A stretch of DNA of 64,000 bases, from contig NZ_KE384342.1 in the NCBI RefSeq assembly GCF_000425265.1, positions 337,528 to 401,527 on the forward strand. Reading direction: 5' to 3'. A model generated the notes under the pieces. The model was given only the letters and a program-made list of their open reading frames with translations, was not told where the DNA came from and did not search any database. The position numbers and the translations under genes are program-made. This document shows positions 1-6,759 of this stretch, one piece after another (position 1 is the first letter of the stretch; every line of letters starts with the position of its first letter). This stretch comes from Maridesulfovibrio zosterae DSM 11974. Its GTDB lineage: Bacteria > Desulfobacterota > Desulfovibrionia > Desulfovibrionales > Desulfovibrionaceae.

Positions 1-224
1 CGTTGGTCAGCAGTAAGATTCTGCTGTTCTTGTGAATTGCCGGAGCTTTCTGTCGTCGGTCCAGAATAGCTTGAAACTACCAACGCAATTACCAAGCAAA
101 CACTCGCCGCTGCTGCAACTGTAATCGCAGCTATACCTGCCGGTTTGAATAAATAAGCCCGAAGGCCCGGCTTACCTGCCGGGATTTCGGGCTTATCGTT
201 GTTTTCCGAAGTACTGTTTTTCAC
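1..224 (-). CDS. N-terminal part of a membrane-anchored protein, probably divergent polysaccharide deacetylase (YibQ/DUF610 type)
   Basis: The reading frame opens at a GTG at 224 and runs off the left edge, giving about 74 residues. An AAAGG about nine bases upstream (236-240) supports this start. The product has a short polar N-terminus (VKNSTSENNDK), a hydrophobic segment near residues 29-52 (GIAAITVAAAASVCLVIALV) and then a Ser/Gln/Thr-rich stretch, so it looks like a single-pass periplasmic protein with a linker. It starts only 18 bp after the S41 protease stop and so shares an operon with the protease and EnvC. The deacetylase guess rests only on the usual neighbourhood of such genes in Desulfovibrio; the catalytic domain lies outside the window. 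Confidence 0.5.
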   Translation of the reverse strand, partial: MKNSTSENNDKPEIPAGKPGLRAYLFKPAGIAAITVAAAASVCLVIALVVSSYSGPTTESSGNSQEQQNLTADQ

Positions 225-242
225 TTCAGTCAGCCTTTAAAC

Positions 243-1520
243 TTATTTGATTTCTTTAAGGCGGGGCAGCTGCTTAACCAATTGCAGACCGAGTCTGAGC
301 TGGTTGTCTCTGTCGAGCATTTTTTTAGCCTTTTCGCCAGTTTTTGATTTGCCTTTCTTGCTGTCGCCATTGTTTTCAAGATGTCTGCTCAGGTCCTTTT
401 CACGAAGGATAAAACGGTCATCTTTATCTTTGTCGTCGACAGGCACAACAAATGGATAAACAATATCCGGATCGATTCCTTCAGCCTGAATCGAACGGCC
501 GCTAGGTGTGTAGTATAAGGCGGTAGTAAGTTTTATTCCGGATCCATCAGACATGGGAATGATCGTCTGAACTGATCCCTTTCCGAAAGTCCGCTCACCA
601 AGCAGTAATGCGCGGTCATGGTCTTTCAAAGCTCCGGATACGATTTCTGAAGCTGAAGCAGATCCTGCATTAATAAGTGTAACTACGGGGACATCAATAT
701 CAGTCGGCTGACTTTTAGCCATAAAGTCCTTACGGCTTATTTTATCACGTCCTTCGATATAAACGATGAGTCCCTCATCAAGAAAAGTATCGGCTACGGA
801 AACAGCCTGAGTCAGCAACCCGCCGGGGTTGTTACGCAGGTCAAGAATAACACCTTTAAGTGTATGCGATTTTTTGTATTCAGTTAAAGCTTTGTGCATT
901 TCACGGGTGGTATTCTCACTGAATCTGGTAAGTCTGATATATAGATACCCATCTTCAAGTTCTTGATGTTTAACGCTTTTAATTTGGATAGAATCACGAG
1001 TAATGGTTATTTTGTCAGGTTTGTTAGCGTTTTTGTGCAGTACTGTCAGAACTACATCTGTTCCCCGTTTACCTTTAATTTTACCTACTGCTTCCATCAG
1101 TGAGATTGACTGGGTTGATTCCCCATCAATTTCAAGGATGATATCGCCAGCCTTTAATCCTGCTTTGAACGCAGGAGTATCATCAATTGGTGTGACAACA
1201 ATTAAACGACCTTTTTCCATACTGATTTCAATACCGATACCGCTGAATTCACCGCTGGTGGCTTCCTGCATATCTTTGAAATCTTCAGTAGAGAGGAAAG
1301 TAGAGTGAGGATCAAGCTGTTCAAGCATGCCCTTCACAGCATCATCCACAAGTTCTTTGCGGGAAAGGTCTTTTACGTAATTATGTTCAACCAGATCGAG
1401 TACTTGAGAGAACCTGCGTAAAGGCTCAAAGCGATTTTGATCGACGGCTTCTGTGGGTTGCGGTGCAACGGAAACTACGAAAAGAGCTACGATGGCTATC
1501 ATCCACAAAGTTTTTCTCAT
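243..1520 (-). CDS. ctpA: C-terminal processing peptidase (S41 family) with PDZ domain
   Basis: A periplasmic serine protease that recognises C-terminal tails, with likely roles in envelope quality control or in trimming peptidoglycan enzymes. The 425 residues begin with a signal peptide (about 1-25, ending PTEA). A PDZ domain follows (about 90-165, with GIGIEIS and the AGLKAGDIILEIDG loop), then the S41 core. The catalytic Ser lies in NAGSASASEIVSGA (around 287-289) and the Lys in TFGKGSVQT (Lys314), so the Ser/Lys dyad looks intact. The C-terminal tail (about 370-425) is Lys/Asp-rich. The ATG has a good GGAGGAAC ribosome site. It sits between EnvC upstream and the deacetylase-like gene downstream, consistent with a cell-wall remodelling operon. 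Confidence 0.9.
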   Translation of the reverse strand: MRKTLWMIAIVALFVVSVAPQPTEAVDQNRFEPLRRFSQVLDLVEHNYVKDLSRKELVDDAVKGMLEQLDPHSTFLSTEDFKDMQEATSGEFSGIGIEISMEKGRLIVVTPIDDTPAFKAGLKAGDIILEIDGESTQSISLMEAVGKIKGKRGTDVVLTVLHKNANKPDKITITRDSIQIKSVKHQELEDGYLYIRLTRFSENTTREMHKALTEYKKSHTLKGVILDLRNNPGGLLTQAVSVADTFLDEGLIVYIEGRDKISRKDFMAKSQPTDIDVPVVTLINAGSASASEIVSGALKDHDRALLLGERTFGKGSVQTIIPMSDGSGIKLTTALYYTPSGRSIQAEGIDPDIVYPFVVPVDDKDKDDRFILREKDLSRHLENNGDSKKGKSKTGEKAKKMLDRDNQLRLGLQLVKQLPRLKEIK

Positions 1521-1568
1521 TTGTTCCTCCAGTGGAGTGGGTACTGTATCTTGCTAAAGATATTAATA

Positions 1569-2696
1569 TTATTTTTTGGCAAGCCATTTTTCCGGGTTAA
1601 CGGGTTTCTGATGAAAACGCAATTCAAAATGAAGTCCGGTTTCTTTAAGTTTGGGGTAATATCCTGTTTTTCCTATGATTTCATCTTTCTCAACTTCTTG
1701 CCCTGTTTTAACAAAGCTTTCAGCAAGATATGCATATAAGGAATAATAGTTGTACCCGTGATAAATTATCACAACCCGACCGAATCCTCTTAGGGTGTCA
1801 TTATGCACGACTTTACCCCAGAAAATTGACTTTACATCGACATTTCCGGCTGTCTGAATTCCTTCACCTCTGATTGGAGGTTTGGCTGATAGATTAAACC
1901 GGATTTGAGTCTTGCCCTCACAGGGGCGGGGCAATGACCCTTTAAAACTTAAAATTTTTCTGCTGGTCAAACTTTTCAGTTTGTAATTCAGTTTGTTGAT
2001 AGTATCAAGGAGTCCGTTAACTTCCTGTTCTCTGGTTATTTTCAGTGCCCTGATTCCACGAATTCCTGAAAGTAGACTTAGTTTATCTTTAAGCAGGGCA
2101 TCTTTGCTTTTATTAATCAGTGAAAGTTGATTCTCAGATTTTAATCGCAATTCTTTTTGAATATCAATATTTTGCGATATTTCTTTTGCTTTATTTTGCG
2201 CGCTGACCAGTTCTTTTTGAGCATCTGTATATAAAGAAGCCAGCCACACAAAATTGCGATCGGTAGTTTGCCAATCATTAAGAGAACCGAATCTGTTTTC
2301 AAGTTTACGGGAATGGATGGGCCAAAGCTTGGCCAGCATCATTTGTAGTTTATCAACAATCTGTTTTAGTTCATTGTTTAGTTTTATATACTCCGTTTTG
2401 GCATTGTTTTCATCGATAACTATTTTTTCAAGCTTGTCTTCCTGGCTGAAAAGTTTACGTGTAATTTCCGTTATGCGGTCTTCAATGGCTGCAAGCTCGC
2501 CAAACATATTTCGTTCTTCGCGAGTAAGTTTTAAAAGTTCATTTCTTTGCTTTTTTACTGTTTGCTTAGTTTCCTGAATTGCGTCTTTCAACCTGCTGAC
2601 AGCAGATTCTTGTGCACATACAGGTGAACAAAATAAAACCACAACAAATAGTATTGCGATCGAAGATAGTGAACTTTTAATTAATTGGTCAGGCAT
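1569..2696 (-). CDS. envC: Murein hydrolase activator EnvC (degenerate LytM/M23 factor)
   Basis: The product is 375 residues: signal peptide (about 1-28, ending VCA), a long coiled coil (about 30-240) rich in Lys, Glu, Leu and Gln, and a C-terminal M23/LytM-type domain (about 260-375). Zinc ligands of active M23 peptidases are replaced: the first His motif is not present, and the usual YxHL box reads LYAYL. That pattern is typical of EnvC-like factors, which activate amidases at the division septum rather than cut peptidoglycan themselves. It lies 10 bp downstream of the endonuclease III-like gene and 48 bp before the S41 protease. The activator role is inferred from family knowledge. Confidence 0.85.
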   Translation of the reverse strand: MPDQLIKSSLSSIAILFVVVLFCSPVCAQESAVSRLKDAIQETKQTVKKQRNELLKLTREERNMFGELAAIEDRITEITRKLFSQEDKLEKIVIDENNAKTEYIKLNNELKQIVDKLQMMLAKLWPIHSRKLENRFGSLNDWQTTDRNFVWLASLYTDAQKELVSAQNKAKEISQNIDIQKELRLKSENQLSLINKSKDALLKDKLSLLSGIRGIRALKITREQEVNGLLDTINKLNYKLKSLTSRKILSFKGSLPRPCEGKTQIRFNLSAKPPIRGEGIQTAGNVDVKSIFWGKVVHNDTLRGFGRVVIIYHGYNYYSLYAYLAESFVKTGQEVEKDEIIGKTGYYPKLKETGLHFELRFHQKPVNPEKWLAKK

Positions 2697-2705
2697 AGGT
2701 TGAAA

Positions 2706-3359
2706 TTAATTTTCCAAAAATTTATTTAATGGACAGTTTTTACAGTCAGGCTTCGATTTTTTACACCAATTTTTAGCAGTCATTACGATAAGGGCATGAT
2801 ATTCATTAAATAATTTAACATCATGTTCCAGAACATCCATGAAAAAATCCTGCAATTCATGGTAGTCGATATCTTCATGCACAAGCATATGGCGGTTGAA
2901 TATCCTTTTTGTATAAGCATCCACCACAAAAATGGGTTTATTAAGCGCGTATAGTAGTATGGAATCTGCTGTTTCCGGGCCTATTCCGCTTACATTCAGC
3001 AGTTTTTCACGAAGTTCAAAAGTATCTATCTTCTCTAAAGCAGTGATGCATTCTGCTGAATTCTGATCAAGAAAATCAAGAAAATTAATAAGACGCACGG
3101 CTTTCATACGAAAAAAACCGGAAGGACGAATAAGTTCCTGCAACTCTTCAATGCTGAGTTTTCGTAGCCCTTGCAATGAGAGTGCGTCGTTATTTCTTAA
3201 GTTATTAATAGCTTTTTCTACATTTGCCCAGTTTGTATTTTGAACAAGAATAGCTCCTACCGCAATTTCAAACGGAGTTTCGCCCGGCCACCAGTGACAG
3301 GGGCCTATTCTTTTTGAAAGAGTCTTATAATAATTTAATAATGTCTGTTCTCGATTCAA
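2706..3359 (-). CDS. Endonuclease III-like DNA glycosylase (HhH-GPD family)
   Basis: A base-excision repair glycosylase of the endonuclease III-related (COG2231/MagIII-like) branch, 217 residues. The helix-hairpin-helix VSGIGPETADSIL is followed by FVVDAYTKRIF, which contains the conserved catalytic Asp. The Lys used for the lyase step in true endonuclease III (GxGxKTA) is Glu here (GIGPETA), so the enzyme is predicted to be monofunctional. The C-terminal iron-sulfur loop shows C-x6-C-x2-C (WCKKSKPDCKNC) but no fourth Cys, because the protein ends nine residues after the third (PLNKFLEN). The start is a TTG, chosen because GGAG lies six bases upstream and no good ATG exists. It follows prmA by 15 bp. 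Confidence 0.82.
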   Translation of the reverse strand: MNREQTLLNYYKTLSKRIGPCHWWPGETPFEIAVGAILVQNTNWANVEKAINNLRNNDALSLQGLRKLSIEELQELIRPSGFFRMKAVRLINFLDFLDQNSAECITALEKIDTFELREKLLNVSGIGPETADSILLYALNKPIFVVDAYTKRIFNRHMLVHEDIDYHELQDFFMDVLEHDVKLFNEYHALIVMTAKNWCKKSKPDCKNCPLNKFLEN

Positions 3360-3374
3360 TGATATCTCCAGTTC

Positions 3375-4241
3375 TTATTCGTCAACAGCACCAACGTTTT
3401 TCCAAAGCAGTCCGGCCCATTCTCCCTGAGTGAATATTTCAGGCGCAGGGAGACCTGCTTCAATGTAAGCTTCTGCAACTTTTTTAGACTGTTCGATTAA
3501 TATGCCTGACAGAATAAGAATTGAGTTTTCTTTTAATCTTGCTGTTACTTCCGGACAAAGTTCAATTAGTGGGCCTGAAAGAATATTGGCTACTACAAGA
3601 TCGTATTTAAGGTCTGCATCAATACAATCTGCACTTCCGACAGCGAGAGTAATACCTTGCACATTATTATTTTCAATGTTTTCCAGTGCGCATACGATTG
3701 ATTGTGGATCGATATCAACTCCGACTCCTTTCATACCAAGATTAGCAAGAGCAATGGCAAGTATTGCCGAGCCTGTGCCCAGATCAAAGAAATCCATTTG
3801 TGAGTTGATCTTGCCTTCGGAAGCAAGATTGCTGATTATTTCTAAGCAGAGAGCCGTAGTAGGGTGACCACCAGTTCCGAATGCCATTTTAGGCTCGATA
3901 ATTATGTGTGTTTTGCCTTCTGTTTTTTTATCCAGCATCCATGGCGGAAGGATTTCAAAATTTCCACAGGTCACAGGTTCAAAATAATCCTTCCATGCAA
4001 GCCCCCAGTTTTCAGCTTCGATTTCAGCCGAGATACATCCTGCCTCAGGCCAGCGTTTCTTAATCTCTTCAACAATTTCCATGCCCAGAGGATGATCTTC
4101 AAGATGAACAGTGTAGAATATAGAATCGTCATCAAGTGGTTTTTCTTCCCACCCGTGAGCGACACGTGCCCCTAAATAAACTTGGCATTCGTCGCTTTCT
4201 ATTTCAGAAAGTGTAAATTGGATTCTAAGAAGTTTGGACAT
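3375..4241 (-). CDS. prmA: Ribosomal protein L11 methyltransferase
   Basis: A SAM-dependent enzyme that methylates ribosomal protein L11, 288 residues, close to the family norm. The PrmA signature MAFGTGGHPTTALCLE is at about 119-134, the SAM-binding loop FFDLGTGSAILAIALA at about 151-166, and an acidic GVDIDP motif follows at about 178. Downstream VVANIL is the NPPY-like catalytic motif of this family. The start ATG at 4241 follows a weak AAAG-type ribosome site. A strong terminator (4318-4354) insulates it from the small gene upstream. Confidence 0.92.
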   Translation of the reverse strand: MSKLLRIQFTLSEIESDECQVYLGARVAHGWEEKPLDDDSIFYTVHLEDHPLGMEIVEEIKKRWPEAGCISAEIEAENWGLAWKDYFEPVTCGNFEILPPWMLDKKTEGKTHIIIEPKMAFGTGGHPTTALCLEIISNLASEGKINSQMDFFDLGTGSAILAIALANLGMKGVGVDIDPQSIVCALENIENNNVQGITLAVGSADCIDADLKYDLVVANILSGPLIELCPEVTARLKENSILILSGILIEQSKKVAEAYIEAGLPAPEIFTQGEWAGLLWKNVGAVDE

Positions 4242-4317
4242 TGAAACTTTCCTATAAAGTATATTTAAAAATTAGGATGATAATTAAAAGCAAGCATTTT
4301 CAAAACACTAGTAACGT

Positions 4318-4354
4318 AAAAAGCCCAAGTACTCTACCGAGTATTAGGGCTTTT
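4318..4354 (-). terminator. Rho-independent terminator after the small gene at 4420-4629
   Basis: An AAGCCC/GGGCTT stem with a second TACTC/GAGTA stem around a four-base loop, flanked by A-runs on one side and T-runs on the other, so it can work in both directions. On the minus strand it ends the small gene before prmA. Confidence 0.8.
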
Positions 4355-4419
4355 AAGATCTTATTTTCTACTTTTTATATTTTAATAGGAAAATGAAATT
4401 CAAATTAGTCTTTAATCCA

Positions 4420-4629
4420 TTAAATGATACGGTCAATGAGATTCCCTTTACCTGTCAGGCTATGAATTGCGTCATCAACAACATGTTGCTGACGTTCTTC
4501 ATGTGCTCTCATTGCAGGATCGTCAAGAGCTGCAGCCACATGATCCGGCCGCTCTGTAGGCAGATTCTGCTTAATACTGGTGTCCATAACACCACCTTCA
4601 ACGGGGATAGAAAGTGCTATGTCACTCAT
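4420..4629 (-). CDS. Small conserved-looking protein of unknown function (69 aa)
   Basis: I do not recognise this protein. It is supported as a gene by an ideal GGAGG ribosome site nine bases before the ATG, by lying alone between two strong terminators, and by a balanced hydrophilic composition. The product starts MSDIALSIPVEGG, has a central RPDHVAAALDD segment and a charged amphipathic C-terminal half (HEERQQHVVDDAIHSL, then GNLIDRII). There is no signal peptide, membrane segment or Cys. It is monocistronic, so it probably has its own promoter in the 4630-4690 gap. Confidence 0.7.
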   Translation of the reverse strand: MSDIALSIPVEGGVMDTSIKQNLPTERPDHVAAALDDPAMRAHEERQQHVVDDAIHSLTGKGNLIDRII

Positions 4630-4692
4630 AATGTATTGCCTCCAGTTTATCTCAGCGGAGCAAGATAATGTTTTCTTGCAAGATCATATATA

Positions 4693-4737
4693 AAAACCAG
4701 TCTGAATCTACTAATAAAGTAAGTTCAGACTGGTTTT
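4693..4737 (-). terminator. Terminator after the aminotransferase gene
   Basis: A perfect 14-bp stem (AAAACCAGTCTGAA with its complement) around a 17-base loop, followed on the minus strand by TTTTTATATA, 19 bp downstream of the argD-like stop codon. The A-run on the other side makes it potentially bidirectional. Confidence 0.85.
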
Positions 4738-4755
4738 AGGTCAAGTTAATCTATT

Positions 4756-5952
4756 TTAGATAGAAAGGAGTTCTTCCAGTGTCTTCAGAAATGTTTCCAG
4801 ATCTTTTTTATCAATAGTCAGCGCAGGAAGCAGTCTAAGTATTTTTCCTTTGGTCAGATTCAGTATAAAACCTTTATCACGGAGCTGTGTAAAAACTTCA
4901 CTGCCGTCAAAGGAGAGCTCAACTCCGAGCATGAGTCCAAGTCCTCTGACTGAGTTGATTTTTTCAGGGAATTTTTTCTGTATTTTGAGGGCTTCGGTTA
5001 TGAAGAAATCGCCCATTTCAGCTGCTCTATCAGCAATTTTTTCTTCAGTCATTATGTCAAGAACTTTAGAAGAAACTTTTGCAACCAGAGCCCCTCCGCC
5101 AAAGGTGGTAGCGTGGCTTCCGGGTGTGAAGCCTTTAGCTATTGCTTCAGTTGCCAGCATGGCTCCCATAGGCAGGCCGTTGGCTAGAGCTTTTGCAGAG
5201 GTGAAAATATGCGGAGTTACTCCGTAATGCTGATGTGCCCACCATTTACCTGTTCTACAAAGGCCTGACTGGACTTCATCCACAATAAGCAGGATATCAT
5301 TTTCAGCAACAAGGTTCTCAATGGCTTTTACATATTCGGCTGGCAGGGGTTTGATCCCGCCTTCGCCTTGAACCATTTCAATCATGATGGCTGCTGTCTT
5401 ATCAGTAATTGCAGCTTTAAGTGCTTCAATATCTCCCGTTGGAACATATTTAAAGCCTTCAGGTAGCGGAGCAAAACCATCTTTGATCGGGCCGGCCTGT
5501 CCTGTAGCTGTCAGCGTAGCAAGTGTTCTGCCATGAAATGAGCCTTCAAGAGTAATGATTTCATAAGCATCCCTCTCTTTTATAGTGCGCATATATCTTC
5601 TAGCCAGCTTGATAGCGGCTTCATTGGCTTCAGCTCCTGAGTTACAGAAAAAGACTCTGTCAGCACCGCATGTTGTAAGAAGTTTTTCAGCGCATTCGAC
5701 TTGTTCTTCCTGATAGAATAGATTGCTGACTTGAACCAGTTTGCGGGCCTGTTCAGTCATAACTTCTACTAAGTCTTCACGGCAGTGGCCGATATTGACT
5801 ACAGAAATACCGGAGAGGAGATCTATATACTCTTTTCCGTCAATATCCCAAAGTCTGGAGCCTTTGGCTCTGGCTACACTGACAGGATACCGACCGTAAG
5901 TATTACAGATAGATTTTTGTTCTTTTGCCACAAGTGTATCGTATTTAGTCAT
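4756..5952 (-). CDS. argD: Acetylornithine/succinylornithine-type aminotransferase (class III, PLP)
   Basis: A class III PLP aminotransferase of about 398 residues. Expected role: N-acetylornithine aminotransferase in arginine synthesis, possibly also N-succinyl-diaminopimelate aminotransferase in lysine synthesis. Seen in sequence: the PLP phosphate loop FCNSGAEANEAAIKLARRY, the SFHGRTLATLTATGQ block, the cofactor Asp in LLIVDEVQSGLCRTGK, and the Schiff-base Lys in FTSAKALANGLPMGAML. The frame stays open upstream to about 6042, but that extension lies inside dut and is unlike the family. The ATG at 5952 (MTKYDTLVAKEQ) fits the family start. The ribosome site is weak (AAAGAA). It lies 28 bp after dut, so dut-argD is one operon. 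Confidence 0.87.
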   Translation of the reverse strand: MTKYDTLVAKEQKSICNTYGRYPVSVARAKGSRLWDIDGKEYIDLLSGISVVNIGHCREDLVEVMTEQARKLVQVSNLFYQEEQVECAEKLLTTCGADRVFFCNSGAEANEAAIKLARRYMRTIKERDAYEIITLEGSFHGRTLATLTATGQAGPIKDGFAPLPEGFKYVPTGDIEALKAAITDKTAAIMIEMVQGEGGIKPLPAEYVKAIENLVAENDILLIVDEVQSGLCRTGKWWAHQHYGVTPHIFTSAKALANGLPMGAMLATEAIAKGFTPGSHATTFGGGALVAKVSSKVLDIMTEEKIADRAAEMGDFFITEALKIQKKFPEKINSVRGLGLMLGVELSFDGSEVFTQLRDKGFILNLTKGKILRLLPALTIDKKDLETFLKTLEELLSI

Positions 5953-5980
5953 GGTATTATTCTTTATATTAAATGAGTAA

Positions 5981-6454
5981 TTAGTTTTTTCCTGTATGCC
6001 CGAATCCTCCGGCCCCTCTCTGGGTCTCGGAAAGTTCTTCACTCGGAATCAAGTTGGCATGACAGTAGGGCATAAAAACCAGCTGTGCTATGCGCTGTCC
6101 ACGCTCAATTCGTCGTTTTTCACCTGATGTATTTAAGAGTGAAACTTTAATCTCACCACGGTAATCAGGGTCTATTACACCGACTCCCTGACTGATTGTC
6201 AGGCCGTCTTTTGTGCCAAGTCCGCTACGGGAATAAATGAAACCGGCAATGCCGGGGGCAGTTATTTCAATGGCTATTCCTACCGGGAACGCATGTCTTT
6301 CACCCGGGCATATCTCTATGGAGTCATTTTCAATACATGCTCTCAGATCGATTCCGGCTGAGTTGGGAGTTGCGTAATCCGTGCCACTGTTTTTAGCTAT
6401 ATCGCTAAGAAATTTTACTTTAACTTCAACAGGATTGCTTTGTGTGGGAGTCAT
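5981..6454 (-). CDS. dut: Deoxyuridine 5'-triphosphate nucleotidohydrolase
   Basis: Hydrolyses dUTP to dUMP and pyrophosphate, keeping uracil out of DNA and supplying dUMP for thymidylate synthesis. All trimeric dUTPase motifs are visible: AGIDLRA (motif 1), YSRSGLGTKDGL (motifs 2-3), GVIDPDYRGE, RIAQLVFMP, and the C-terminal RGAGGFGHTG (motif 5). I use the ATG at 6454 rather than the in-frame TTG at 6469, because the GAGG overlapping that TTG is the natural ribosome site for the ATG. The protein is then 157 residues, standard for the family. Confidence 0.93.
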   Translation of the reverse strand: MTPTQSNPVEVKVKFLSDIAKNSGTDYATPNSAGIDLRACIENDSIEICPGERHAFPVGIAIEITAPGIAGFIYSRSGLGTKDGLTISQGVGVIDPDYRGEIKVSLLNTSGEKRRIERGQRIAQLVFMPYCHANLIPSEELSETQRGAGGFGHTGKN

Positions 6455-6490
6455 ATTTTTAATCCTCAATTAATGTCATTTCGAGGGCGC

Positions 6491-6518
6491 AGAATGCTCT
6501 CGTATGCGATCTGTGTCA
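6491..6518 (-). promoter_or_regulatory. Possible sigma70 promoter for dut-argD
   Basis: On the minus strand a perfect TTGACA (6518-6513) is followed after 16 bases by CATTCT, a poor -10. The position about 40 bp before the dut start is right. The weak -10 makes this tentative. Confidence 0.35.
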
Positions 6519-6759
6519 ACTTTCAAGATGTATAATTACTAAACTGTCTTGTAATATTCATCCGAATAAGGCAAATAATAAGGATTAGTGTATATGTTTT
6601 AGGCTTTCAGTTAATCTTTATTTGTTTTTATGTATTTTGTATCTGGCTCTTTTTGGATAGTCTGGTATATTGATTCTGTGATTGTTAAATATGGTCGGGT
6701 CTGTGGATATAGGTAGGTTGAGTCTGACCAGTTAGAATCTATATTTAAAGGAGATAATT

